64,000 nt of DNA from Gordonia terrae (GCF_001698225.1 NZ_CP016594.1:372001-436000), one strand, 5' to 3'. Counted from the stretch's first letter, positions 51,186 to 59,206 are shown. Program-made: numbers and translations. Notes: a model not told the origin generated them from the letters alone.

Positions 51186-53363
51186 CTACCCGCGGAGGAT
51201 CACCAGCTGCTGGGTCGCCCGGGTCATCGACACGTAGCGGTCGACCGCACCCTCGATGCCCGCGCCGAAGGAGTCGGGGTCGACGAGCACCACGAGATCG
51301 AACTCGAGTCCCTTGGCGAGGGTCGGGGTGAGCGACCGCACGCGGTCGGTCCCGGCGAACCCCGGTTCGCCGATCACGCAGGCGATCCCGTCTCGATGCG
51401 TCGACGTCCACTCGCCGACCACCGCGTCGAGGTCCGCGCGGTCGCCGTACGTGACCGGAATGTCCGCCCGCCGAACAGAAGTCGGCACATTCGCGTCGGG
51501 GAGAACCGCGCGGATGACGGGTGCAGCAGCGTCCATGATCTCCTCGGGGGTTCGGTAGTTGATCGTGAGTCCCGCCGCTGTGACGTCGCTCAACCCGACC
51601 CGCTCGAGTCGCTCGGCCCAGGACTCGCCGAATCCTCGGCGAGCCTGTGCGCGGTCGCCGACGACGGTGAAGCTCTTCGACGGGCAACGATCGATCAGCA
51701 TCTGCCACTGGGCGTCGGTCAGTTCCTGTGCCTCGTCGACGACGATGTGCGCGAACGGCCCGGCCAGCGGGCCGGTGGTCTCACCGTCGAGGTCGTCCCC
51801 GAGGTTGTGGCGCAGGTTCTCGTGTCGCAGCATCGCCATCAACCCCTCTCCGTCGTCGTGGACCTCGGCGGCGATCAGGTCGTCGACCACCTGGTCGATC
51901 TTCTCGCGCTCCGCCTCCCGGTCGGAGCGCTGCCTACGACGACGGGCCGACGCCGCCGGGTCGCCGATCCGGCGGTGGGCGCGGTCGAGGATCGGCAGGT
52001 CGGCCTCGGTCCAGGCGTCCGGGTTGCTGCGCTGGAGTGCGCGGACCTCGTAGGGTGACAGCCACGGCGCGCACATGCGGAGGAAGGCCGGCACCGACCA
52101 CAGGTCACCGACGATCTCCGCGGCGTCGAGCACCGGCCACGCTCGCGAGAATGCCGTCACGAGTTCGTCGTTCGCCGACAGTGCACGACGCAGCGCGTGG
52201 TGCGGCACGTCGTCGTCGTGTCGCGACGCGATGATCGACATCAGCTCCTCCCAGACCTCGTCGCGGGCATCGTTGTGCGCCGTGCCGCGTTCCGGTACGT
52301 CGAAGGCCTCCGCCCAGTCGGTCGGGGTCAGAGTTGTCTCGGCCCAGGGCGTTTCGACGACAAAGGGTGCTGTGGGTGGTTGTTCGTAGAACTTGACCGC
52401 CGGTTCGACGGCCTCGACCATGCGAGCCGACGACTTCAACCGTGCGACGGCGGCGTCGGCTTCGGTTGTCGCCGAATCGCCTTCGGCAACCAGATCGGCG
52501 AGAGTGCATGTCTGGACACTCTCCTCGCCGAGGCTCGGCAACACATCGGCGACATACGAGAGGTAGGGCCGGTGGGGCCCGACGACGAGCAGCCCGCCCC
52601 GATTGCCGGCGAGGCGCGGATCGGCGTAGACGAGGTAGGCGGCACGATGCAGCGCGACGACGGTCTTGCCGGTCCCGGGCCCGCCGTCGACGACGAGGGC
52701 GCCGTGCGATCCGGCGCGGATGATCGCGTCCTGATCGGTGGCGATGGTGCCCAGGACATCCCGCATGCGCGGAGAACGACTGGCACCGAGGTCGGCGAGG
52801 AAGGCCGACTGGTCGTCGAGTGCCGCGTGTGAGGCGAGCACCGCCGGGTCGTCGACGAAGACCTCGTCCCAGTAGTCGGTGATCCGACCGTGTGTCCAGC
52901 GGTAGCGGCGTCTGCTCCGCAGCCCCATCGGGTCACGCCGGGTGGCGGCGAAGAACGGCGCGGCCAGCGGCGTGCGCCAGTCGACGAGCAGGGTGTCGCC
53001 GGTGGGATCGGTCAGACCGAGCCGGCCGATGTACAGGATCTCCCCGTCGTCGCGGACCAGACGGCCCAGGCAGAGGTCGAGGCCGAATCGGCGCAGAGAT
53101 CGAATGCGCGCCCCGAGCTGGTGGATCTCCATGTCGCGGTCGACCGCCCGGCGGCCCTTGCCGCCGGCTTCGCGCCGCAGTCCCTGCAAGCGTTCGTCGG
53201 CGTCGGCCAGCGTGCGGCACAGATTCGTGGTGATCGACGTGAAGTGTCGAGCGTCGTCGGCGATGAGGGCGGGATCGTTCTTCGGGGAGAGGCGGTGAGG
53301 GAGGTCGAACACCGCGGTGGTCGTCGAAGTCGCGTCGGAGGGGGCGTCGGGGGCTGAGGTCAC
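51186..53363 (-). CDS. helR: HelR, RNA polymerase-recycling helicase-like ATPase (rifamycin tolerance)
   Basis: 725 aa from GTG 53363 or 748 aa from ATG 53432; the start is uncertain. UvrD/HelD-like ATPase: NTP-binding VVDGGPGTGKTVVALHRAAY, Walker B HIVVDEAQELTDAQWQMLID, GDRAQARRG and GLEFDLVVLVDP with the C-terminal YVSMTRATQQLVILRG. A long N-terminal coiled arm (about 60-120) inserts into polymerase in relatives. HelR displaces rifamycins from RNA polymerase; a rifamycin-associated element lies just upstream, supporting that subtype over generic HelD. GTG 53363 is preferred because a CAGAAT -10 fits between element and start. Confidence 0.9.
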   Translation of the reverse strand: MTSAPDAPSDATSTTTAVFDLPHRLSPKNDPALIADDARHFTSITTNLCRTLADADERLQGLRREAGGKGRRAVDRDMEIHQLGARIRSLRRFGLDLCLGRLVRDDGEILYIGRLGLTDPTGDTLLVDWRTPLAAPFFAATRRDPMGLRSRRRYRWTHGRITDYWDEVFVDDPAVLASHAALDDQSAFLADLGASRSPRMRDVLGTIATDQDAIIRAGSHGALVVDGGPGTGKTVVALHRAAYLVYADPRLAGNRGGLLVVGPHRPYLSYVADVLPSLGEESVQTCTLADLVAEGDSATTEADAAVARLKSSARMVEAVEPAVKFYEQPPTAPFVVETPWAETTLTPTDWAEAFDVPERGTAHNDARDEVWEELMSIIASRHDDDVPHHALRRALSANDELVTAFSRAWPVLDAAEIVGDLWSVPAFLRMCAPWLSPYEVRALQRSNPDAWTEADLPILDRAHRRIGDPAASARRRRQRSDREAEREKIDQVVDDLIAAEVHDDGEGLMAMLRHENLRHNLGDDLDGETTGPLAGPFAHIVVDEAQELTDAQWQMLIDRCPSKSFTVVGDRAQARRGFGESWAERLERVGLSDVTAAGLTINYRTPEEIMDAAAPVIRAVLPDANVPTSVRRADIPVTYGDRADLDAVVGEWTSTHRDGIACVIGEPGFAGTDRVRSLTPTLAKGLEFDLVVLVDPDSFGAGIEGAVDRYVSMTRATQQLVILRG

Positions 53364-53434
53364 AGAGAGGGGCTCCGAATCGGCAGGCGGCAGGGTGGTC
53401 TCGGCAGGTGCGACAGCGATTCTGCACCGCATGG

Positions 53435-53454
53435 GGGGCCTTGCGGCAAGCCCC
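53435..53454 (-). promoter_or_regulatory. Rifamycin-associated element (RAE) upstream of helR
   Basis: Read on the minus strand, GGGGCTTGCCGCAAGGCCCC is a near-perfect palindrome of the RAE type reported upstream of actinobacterial rph and helR genes. Its CTTGCCG half could also serve as a -35 (TTGCCG), with CAGAAT as -10 19 nt further on. It predicts rifamycin-inducible helR transcription. Confidence 0.85.
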
Positions 53455-53895
53455 TGTCCAGGGCTTATGGTGAAAGGGGAAGAGCGATCGTCGGGCGCGC
53501 GGGTGAAACGGACCCCGGTTTCATGTGATCCGATGACCAATCAGCTGTTGCGGGCCGCGATGGTGTATGTGAAAGTACTTTCAGTTCACTACGGTGAACT
53601 CCTATCGGTGGGGCCTGTCAGGGGGCTGCCGCCCCCGAGCGCACGGGGGCGGGGCGGCAGCGCGGCCACAGCCTTCATTTCCCGGTCTCCCGGGTCGCGA
53701 CTCATTCGACCGACTGGTCCGCTTCTCTGCACCGCATCGACGTGACCTGCGGCTTTCCGATCGTCGGCGTGAGCACCAGACCTCGCGCCGTAAGGTCGGA
53801 GGTGGAATGACACGCGGCGTCGCGCCGGTCCGCCGGTTCGGAGCGGGTGCTTCGACGCGTCGACGACGACGCAGGATCTCGACCGGAGGCCGACG
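53455..53895. other. Gene-free region between helR and the MmpS-like gene
   Basis: About 440 bp with several structured elements but no ORF I support. It contains the operator-like pair at 53570-53600 and a GC-rich hairpin (53625-53661: GCTGCCGCCCCCG pairing with CGGGGGC...GGCAGC, 5-nt bulge) without a T tract. A frame from 53807 with a good GGAGG overlaps the next gene out of phase and has Arg-rich, non-coding character. Confidence 0.5.
53570..53600. promoter_or_regulatory. Two abutting palindromes (operator-like)
   Basis: TGAAAGTACTTTCA (53570-53583) is a perfect 14-bp palindrome and is followed at once by AGTTCAC-TACG-GTGAACT (53583-53600), perfect 7-bp arms. The DNA is AT-rich relative to its surroundings. 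No gene starts nearby on either strand within 100 bp. Confidence 0.55.
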
Positions 53896-54681
53896 ATGGG
53901 ACAGCCGTACGGGGAGCCGAACCACGGCGCCCGTGATCCGCGGCACCGCGGCGAGGTCGGCGGCCTGCCCGCCGGGTCGCCCCGCGACCCCTACGGTCGG
54001 CCCGTCGCGACACAGCTCTATCCCCCGCTCGGGTACGCCTCCGACGGCACCCCGATGTTCCGTCCCGGCCAGCCGACGAACACCGAACTGAACCTGGCCG
54101 AGCGCGCGGAGCGCGCAGAGGCGGAGCGCATCGCGACCGCCGAGCGCGAGGCCGACAGCTCAGCCGGTGAGTCCCGTTCGCGCATTCTCGACGTGCCCAC
54201 CGCGACACTGATTCTGACGCTCGGGGTGGTGGTGCTGCTCGTGGTGGCCTTCGTCGGTTTCCTCGGTCTGCGCAACGGGTCGTCGGACGAACCGGTCGCG
54301 GACTCGCCGCTCATCACCGACACGATGCCGATCCCGCGCACTTTCGAACCGCCCAGCCTCACCCCGCCCGAACCGGGACAACAGCTTCCGGGCCGGCCCG
54401 GTGAGCGAATCGACCCGCAGAACAAGCCGGTGACCTACGAGGCGACCATCGACGGTCAGGCCACCATCCTGTACGTCGACGACGCCGGCCTGCGCTCCGA
54501 ATTCGCCCCGACGAATCCGTGGACTGTTCGCTTCACCGGCGGGATCAACCCGCTGCGTCTGTTGGTGATCGCGGGGACGGGTAGCTCGGTGAGCTGTTCG
54601 ATCACTGTCGACGGCGAGAAGGTGGTGGAGGACACGGTGACGCCGTCGTCGACGCGCCGAACCGCGTCCTGCATCGCCTAG
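53896..54681 (+). CDS. Membrane-anchored MmpS-like extracytoplasmic protein
   Basis: 261 aa. An N-terminal cytoplasmic stretch of about 95 residues (Pro/Gly-rich, then a charged helix LAERAERAEAERIATAEREA) leads to one membrane segment (ATLILTLGVVVLLVVAFVGF) and an extracytoplasmic Pro-rich linker. The last ~85 residues resemble an MmpS beta domain: ATIDGQATILYVDDAGL, NPWTVRFTGGINPLRLLVIA, and two cysteines (VSCSITVDGE, RTASCIA). No MmpL partner is adjacent. GGAGG lies 7 nt before ATG 53896. Role unknown; possibly an envelope transport accessory. Confidence 0.8.
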   Translation: MGQPYGEPNHGARDPRHRGEVGGLPAGSPRDPYGRPVATQLYPPLGYASDGTPMFRPGQPTNTELNLAERAERAEAERIATAEREADSSAGESRSRILDVPTATLILTLGVVVLLVVAFVGFLGLRNGSSDEPVADSPLITDTMPIPRTFEPPSLTPPEPGQQLPGRPGERIDPQNKPVTYEATIDGQATILYVDDAGLRSEFAPTNPWTVRFTGGINPLRLLVIAGTGSSVSCSITVDGEKVVEDTVTPSSTRRTASCIA

Positions 54682-54776
54682 GTGTTCACGTCCCCGTCAC
54701 CGCGAATACCGCGTGTCGGTCGGATGACCTGCTCGTCCGATGTGTGATCGGGGCCGTGGCTCGCTACCGTGGTCTC

Positions 54777-55397
54777 GTGAGTTCTCCGCAGACAGCCCCT
54801 GACAGCGGTCAGTCCTCCGCCCCCACCGACGAGTTCAAGACGATGCTCACGTGGCGAGGCGAGGACACCGATCGACTCGAACAGGTCCGCCTGGTCGTGT
54901 CCGGCACGCGCCTCAAGGCATACGGACGGATCATCGCCGCGGCGACCGCCGACCACGAGGCGTTCTCCGCGTCGTACGAGCTGCAGACCACCGATGCCGG
55001 TGTGGTCAAGCGGCTGACCGTGCACCTGGTGCGCGCCGACGGCGAGACGCAGTTCGGCATCACCCGCGACGACGAGGGCACGTGGCTGATCCGTCGCCCC
55101 GACGGCGAGACCACCCGCTCGGACTTTGGCGGCGCGCAGGACGTCGAGCTTGCCCTGTCGCCCATGTTCAATTCCCTGCCGATCCGTCGCGGCGATGTGT
55201 CGACCTCGTCGACCGAGGCCGCCGAGGTCCCCGTCGCCTACATGTACCTGCCGAGTGGTGAGGTGAAGCCGGCGACGATGTCGTACACCGCGGTCCAGGG
55301 CGGTTTCGAGGTGGTCTCGCCGCTCGCGACGACCACCATCACCGTCGACGACAACGGTTTCGTCCTCGACTACCCGGGTCTCGCGCGCCGGGTCTGA
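54777..55397 (+). CDS. Putative glycolipid-binding domain protein (PF06475 type)
   Basis: 206 aa. Beta-rich soluble protein: FKTMLTWRGEDTDRLEQVRL, SGTRLKAYGRIIAAATADHE, FSASYELQTTDAGVVKRLTV and LDYPGLARRV at the end, matching the putative glycolipid-binding family. GTG 54777 is chosen because TACCGT (54765-54770) ends 6 nt upstream, a leaderless promoter; the longer ATG 54744 start would precede it. It ends 18 bp from convergent tyrA. Ligand and role unproven. Confidence 0.85.
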   Translation: MSSPQTAPDSGQSSAPTDEFKTMLTWRGEDTDRLEQVRLVVSGTRLKAYGRIIAAATADHEAFSASYELQTTDAGVVKRLTVHLVRADGETQFGITRDDEGTWLIRRPDGETTRSDFGGAQDVELALSPMFNSLPIRRGDVSTSSTEAAEVPVAYMYLPSGEVKPATMSYTAVQGGFEVVSPLATTTITVDDNGFVLDYPGLARRV

Positions 55398-55415
55398 GGG
55401 CGGCCGGTCCCGACC

Positions 55416-56390
55416 TCAGCCCACCCACACCCGGCCCTGGTGGGCCTGACGACGCAGTTCTTGCTGCCAGCCGTCGTCGCCGACGGTCACCCCGCTGATG
55501 ACCTCAGCGGTTCCGGAGTGCAACTGCTCGTAGGCCGACCGGGCGCGGTGCCCGTCGTCGACGAGCACTTCGACGGTGCCGTGGTCGCGGAGTTCGTCGC
55601 GCGCTGCGATGAGACGGTCGATGGTCTCACTGAGGACGTTGAGCACCGCGATGCCGTTGGCCTCGATCATCGCGCGTTGCAGGGCTGGTGCCGTGCCGGC
55701 GACCCGGGTTCCGTCGCGGAAGCTGCCCGCCGCCAGCCGCAGGGCGAGATCGCTCTCCCCGGCTCCGACGGCGGCGGTGGCCGCTGCGGTCAGATGCGGC
55801 AGGTGAGAGATCGCGGCGACCGCCCGGTCGTGCGCGTCCGGAGCCACCGGCACCACACGTGAGCCGACGGCCACAGCCAGCGAGGCCACCGTCAGCCAGT
55901 CGTCCGACGGCGTGTCGTCGGTGGTGGTGACCGCCCACATGGCCCCGTCGAAGAGGGCGGCGTCGGTCGCTGCCCAACCCGACGAACTGGTTCCCGCCAT
56001 CGGATGGCCGCCCACGTACCGGCCACCGGGGTGGAGGTGGGCGAGCACGCGCGCGACTTCCTGCTTGACGCTGATGACGTCGGTGACCAGGACGCCGGGG
56101 GCGTGTTCGGCGAGAGCGGTCACCAGCGGCTCGATGGTCGTCACCGGCGTCGCCAGCACGACCAGCGCGTCCGACGACGCCGCGCGCTGAAGTGTCGCAA
56201 CGAGATCCGTAGACGCGTCATAGCCGTCGCCGGTGGCGGCGTCGACCGTCGCGGTTGACCGGTTGTAGCCGAAGGCGTCGTGTCCGGCGTCGTGCAGGGC
56301 CCGCAGCAGTGACCCGCCGATCAGCCCGAGACCGAGCACGCACACCGGTCGGGGGAGGACGGGAGCGGGGGACGACGGCGCGGCAGTCAC
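55416..56390 (-). CDS. tyrA: Prephenate dehydrogenase TyrA
   Basis: 324 aa. NAD-binding VCVLGLGLIGGSLLRALHDA, DALVVLATPVTTIEPLV, the substrate-site VGGHPMAGTSSSGWAATDAA and HDRAVAAISHLPHLTAAATA with catalytic histidine, then FRDGTRVAGTAP. Converts prephenate to 4-hydroxyphenylpyruvate for tyrosine. No C-terminal ACT domain is evident at this length, so feedback control would be different from ACT-bearing TyrA. GTG 56390 start. The gap to the divergent gene is only 78 bp. Confidence 0.94.
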   Translation of the reverse strand: MTAAPSSPAPVLPRPVCVLGLGLIGGSLLRALHDAGHDAFGYNRSTATVDAATGDGYDASTDLVATLQRAASSDALVVLATPVTTIEPLVTALAEHAPGVLVTDVISVKQEVARVLAHLHPGGRYVGGHPMAGTSSSGWAATDAALFDGAMWAVTTTDDTPSDDWLTVASLAVAVGSRVVPVAPDAHDRAVAAISHLPHLTAAATAAVGAGESDLALRLAAGSFRDGTRVAGTAPALQRAMIEANGIAVLNVLSETIDRLIAARDELRDHGTVEVLVDDGHRARSAYEQLHSGTAEVISGVTVGDDGWQQELRRQAHQGRVWVG

Positions 56391-56468
56391 CCTGACACGT
56401 TCCCATACCGGTCACGCACGGTGAACCGGGACTTGGGAGTACCGGTGATAGGGGCTACGGTTTGCTGC

Positions 56469-57011
56469 ATGGCCGGTGCCGGATTTGGGAAGTCGGGGTC
56501 GAACGCGCAGGACGTGGACGACGACATCGACGGTTTCGCCGTGGCGGTCGTCCGCGACGAGAGTGGCTGGAAGGTCACCGCGATGAAACCGTCGGCGCTC
56601 TCCGACCTCGAGGACGCCGAAACCCAGTTGCGTGAGCTGCGTTCCGCGGGCGCGGTGTTCGGGCTTCTGGACGTCGACGACGAGTTCTTCATCATCGTGC
56701 GGCCGTCCCCGACGGGAGCGCGTCTGCTGATCTCCGACGCGACCGCCTCCGTAGACTACGACATCGCGGTCGACGCGCTGGACGCGCTGAACGTCGAGGT
56801 GCCCGACATCGATCCGGACGAGCTCGACCAGATCGATCCGTGGGAGGAAGGGGATCTCGGGTTGCTCGCCGATCTGGGACTGCCCGACGCGGTGATGAGC
56901 ATCATCGTCGGCGACACCGATCTCTACGCCGACGAACAGCTCGGCATGATCGCGGCACGGCTCGGCTTCGCCGACGAGCTGGGCAAGGTCCTCGACTCCC
57001 TCGGCCACTGA
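56469..57011 (+). CDS. tRNA adenosine deaminase-associated protein (Rv3753c-type)
   Basis: 180 aa, very acidic (pI low): DVDDDIDGFAVAVVRDESGW, LLDVDDEFFIIVRPSPTGA and DIDPDELDQIDPWEEGD. It is the conserved actinobacterial partner gene always placed next to tadA and opposite tyrA; its molecular function is not established. ATG 56469 follows TACGGT (56456-56461) by 7 nt, a leaderless start. tadA begins 19 nt after its stop, so the two are cotranscribed. Confidence 0.9.
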   Translation: MAGAGFGKSGSNAQDVDDDIDGFAVAVVRDESGWKVTAMKPSALSDLEDAETQLRELRSAGAVFGLLDVDDEFFIIVRPSPTGARLLISDATASVDYDIAVDALDALNVEVPDIDPDELDQIDPWEEGDLGLLADLGLPDAVMSIIVGDTDLYADEQLGMIAARLGFADELGKVLDSLGH

Positions 57012-57030
57012 GTCGGCACGAACTCGTGCG

Positions 57031-57495
57031 ATGAGTGCGCCCGCCTGGGAGGCCATGGTTCGTGCGGCGCTCGACGCGGCAGCACTCTCGGGGACCGACG
57101 ACGTTCCCATCGGCGCGGTCGTGTTCGACCCGGAAGGCATCGAACTGGCTCGCGCCGCCAACCGCCGCGAGGCCGATGGCGATCCGACGGCACACGCCGA
57201 GGTGCTCGCTCTGCGTGCGGCGGCGCGGGCGTTCGGTGACGGCTGGCGCCTGCCCGGATGCACGATCGCGGTGACCGTCGAGCCCTGCACCATGTGCGCG
57301 GGCGCGATCACGCTGTCCCGGGTCGACGCCGTCGTGTTCGGAGCATGGGAGCCCAAGACGGGCGCGGTCGGCTCGCTGTGGGACGTCGTGCGCGACCCGC
57401 GGCTGTCGCATCGGCCCCAGGTGAAGGGTGGCGTGCTCGAACCCGAGTGCCGCGCCCTCATGGTCGACTTCTTCGCCACCCGACGACATCCGTGA
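57031..57495 (+). CDS. tadA: tRNA-specific adenosine deaminase TadA
   Basis: 154 aa. Zn-deaminase motifs HAEVLALRAAARAF (His and catalytic Glu) and EPCTMCAGAITLSRVDAVVF (Cys pair). The AEV motif, VPIGAV start and length fit TadA, which makes inosine-34 in tRNA-Arg(ACG); that tRNA is encoded at 50897. Cotranscribed with the associated acidic protein. Confidence 0.92.
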   Translation: MSAPAWEAMVRAALDAAALSGTDDVPIGAVVFDPEGIELARAANRREADGDPTAHAEVLALRAAARAFGDGWRLPGCTIAVTVEPCTMCAGAITLSRVDAVVFGAWEPKTGAVGSLWDVVRDPRLSHRPQVKGGVLEPECRALMVDFFATRRHP

Positions 57496-57617
57496 CCGCG
57501 GCGTCTCGGGGTCGCGAGACATCAAGATCGGTGAGATCTCAGGGTCCCGTCCGGTGGTCGTGGCCGCTCGGTCCTGGCAGATTGGACTGCAGTACCCCCG
57601 ACCCGCGAGGAGTAGTC

Positions 57618-57887
57618 ATGACCGATCCGTCCGACAAGGTGACCGCGGCCTTCGACACCGCGAAGGCGAAGATCAACGAACTCGCCGAGAGCGGCAAGGT
57701 CCAGGAGGCGCTGGGTACCGCCCGCGACAAGATCGACGAGTTCGTCGAGAGCAAGCAGGTGCAGGACGCCCTGGGCACCGCGAAGGACAAGCTCAACGAC
57801 CTCGCCGAGAACGAGAAGGTCCAGGAGGCGTTCACCACCGCCAAGGACAAGCTCAACGAGGTGTCGCAGAAGTTCAACAACCGCTGA
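57618..57887 (+). CDS. Small protein of 20-residue amphipathic repeats
   Basis: 89 aa, no cysteine or tryptophan. Four consecutive 20-residue units follow the pattern A-[FL]-x-T-A-[KR]-x-K-[IL]-[ND]-[ED]-[LFV]...V-Q-[ED]; for example ALGTARDKIDEFVESKQVQD and ALGTAKDKLNDLAENEKVQE, the last unit truncated. This predicts one long amphipathic helix like LEA or apolipoprotein segments, perhaps binding membranes or stabilising under stress. GAGGAG precedes ATG 57618. The CsbD stress gene follows 150 bp later. Function unknown. Confidence 0.8.
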   Translation: MTDPSDKVTAAFDTAKAKINELAESGKVQEALGTARDKIDEFVESKQVQDALGTAKDKLNDLAENEKVQEAFTTAKDKLNEVSQKFNNR

Positions 57888-58037
57888 CCTGGGGTTCTGC
57901 AGACCATCGTGGTCCTGTGGCACGGTGGAAGCAGGAGTCAGCTCCTGAGCGGCGGCGTTGGCGTCGAGCCGTGGCGCGACGAACGTCGTCGAGTTCTTCC
58001 ACTCGGCCGATGGGCCGAACCCTATCGAGGAGGCTTC

Positions 58038-58247
58038 ATGGGAACCACTGACGACGCACAGAACAAGGCCGAAGAGCTGAAGGGTCGCGGCAAGGAAGCT
58101 GCCGGCAGCCTCACCGACAACCAGGACCTCAAGAACGAGGGCAAAGGTGACCAGGCGCAGGCCCAGGGCAAGCAGAAGATCACCGATGCCGCTGACGCCG
58201 TCAAGGGCAAGATCGACGACGTCAAGGACAAGCTGACCGGCCACTGA
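58038..58247 (+). CDS. CsbD-family stress-response protein
   Basis: 69 aa, highly charged, Gly/Lys/Asp/Gln-rich: AQNKAEELKGRGKEAAGSLT, NEGKGDQAQAQGKQKITDAA, KGKIDDVKDKLTGH. This is the CsbD pattern, linked to sigma-B-type general stress in other bacteria. GAGGAGG lies 7 nt before ATG 58038. A CAGGAG/CTCCTG inverted repeat (57932-57947) lies upstream. Function of CsbD is not known. Confidence 0.92.
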   Translation: MGTTDDAQNKAEELKGRGKEAAGSLTDNQDLKNEGKGDQAQAQGKQKITDAADAVKGKIDDVKDKLTGH

Positions 58248-58324
58248 TCCAGCCGGCCGCCCGGCGGTGCTCGCCTGACCAGCCGATTTAAGTCTGACCG
58301 CCCCTCTGCGGTACAGTCTTCGGC

Positions 58325-58415
58325 GGTGGCGTGTCCGAGCGGCCGAAGGTGCAGCACTCGAAATGCTGTGTGCGGTAACCCCGTACCGAGGGTTCAAATC
58401 CCTCCGCCACCGCCA
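58325..58415 (+). tRNA. tRNA-Ser(CGA)
   Basis: Acceptor stem GGTGGCG/CGCCACC, anticodon loop CTCGAAA in AGCA/TGCT (anticodon CGA), long variable arm (TGTGCGGTAACCCCGTACCG) and TPsiC arm GGTTCAAATCC. CCA encoded (58413-58415). Confidence 0.97.
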
Positions 58416-58453
58416 GAAATGGCCCCCCACTCGCAAGGGTGGGGGGCCATTTC
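58416..58453. terminator. Perfect 15-bp terminator hairpin after tRNA-Ser(CGA)
   Basis: GAAATGGCCCCCCAC (58416-58430) pairs perfectly with GTGGGGGGCCATTTC (58439-58453) around an 8-nt loop, starting right after the CCA. The A/T-rich stem base serves as T tract in both directions, so it may also end the convergent porin transcript (stop at 58479). Confidence 0.9.
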
Positions 58454-58478
58454 GATGTTCTGGCCGCGGTTCCGCGGA

Positions 58479-59159
58479 TCAGCCCATGCTGAACGGCTTG
58501 CCGTACACGGCGATCGATTGCGACACGTTGTCGGTCGTGATGCTCACCTTGGCGTAGGAGCGGGCCTGTGCGTAGCCGGCACAGCCGTTCACCATCATCG
58601 TCTCGTTGGTGTACGCCAGGGTGCCCTTGCCGCCGGCGAAGCTGATCGACGACGAGTGTCCGGCTGCACCGAACGCGTCCTTGTACTCACGGTCGTTGAT
58701 GACGTAGTTGACCGCCTGGCCGGGGCCGATGGTCACGCCGGCTCCGGTCTCGGCCGTCGTGGTCGCGCTCTGGAGGTCGTAGTCGGGTGCGGTCGCGCCG
58801 GCCCGGCTGTTCGAGTTGCCGCCGAGGGTGAGCTGGCAACCGACGATGTAACCCGCGCCGACGCCGATCTTCGCCGCCTTGTCGGAGGTGGTCACCACGT
58901 ACTTGCCGGAGACCCATGCATTGCGATGCAGGGGCGTGCCGCCCATGGAGGGGTTGATCCGCGCGGATTCGTTGCTGCGCGTGATGGTCACCGTCGTACC
59001 GTCTTTCAACTTCTTCGTGACGGACTGTCCGGGGAGTTGGACGGCGGTGTCGGCCTGCGCGGGTGCGGCGGTCAGCGCGGGCACCAGTGCCGCGCAGGCG
59101 ATTGCGGTTGTGGCCGCGATGATCCGGGTGCGCGCGGCGGGGCGCTGGGGGACGGTCAT
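58479..59159 (-). CDS. MspA-family outer-membrane porin, copy 1
   Basis: 226 aa. Signal peptide ending PALTAAPAQADTAV, then the MspA domain: LKDGTTVTITRSNESARINP, LHRNAWVSGKYVVTTSDKAA, KIGVGAGYIVGCQLTL and C-terminal CAGYAQARSYAKVSITTDNV. MspA-type proteins form octameric channels in the mycolate outer membrane. GGAG lies 5 nt before ATG 59159. Only 47 bp separate it from the upstream copy, so they form an operon. Both keep the pair of cysteines in GYIVGCQ and NGCAGYAQ, which could form a disulfide. Confidence 0.92.
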   Translation of the reverse strand: MTVPQRPAARTRIIAATTAIACAALVPALTAAPAQADTAVQLPGQSVTKKLKDGTTVTITRSNESARINPSMGGTPLHRNAWVSGKYVVTTSDKAAKIGVGAGYIVGCQLTLGGNSNSRAGATAPDYDLQSATTTAETGAGVTIGPGQAVNYVINDREYKDAFGAAGHSSSISFAGGKGTLAYTNETMMVNGCAGYAQARSYAKVSITTDNVSQSIAVYGKPFSMG

Positions 59160-59206
59160 GGGAGCTCCGATTCGGCGAGTCTTGGTCATGGTCAACGGGT
59201 TCGCGG

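Noticed and set aside
53594..54091. 165-codon plus ORF upstream of and overlapping the MmpS-like gene
   Set aside because: Arg-rich out-of-phase frame; the overlapping frame has a membrane segment and a recognisable domain.
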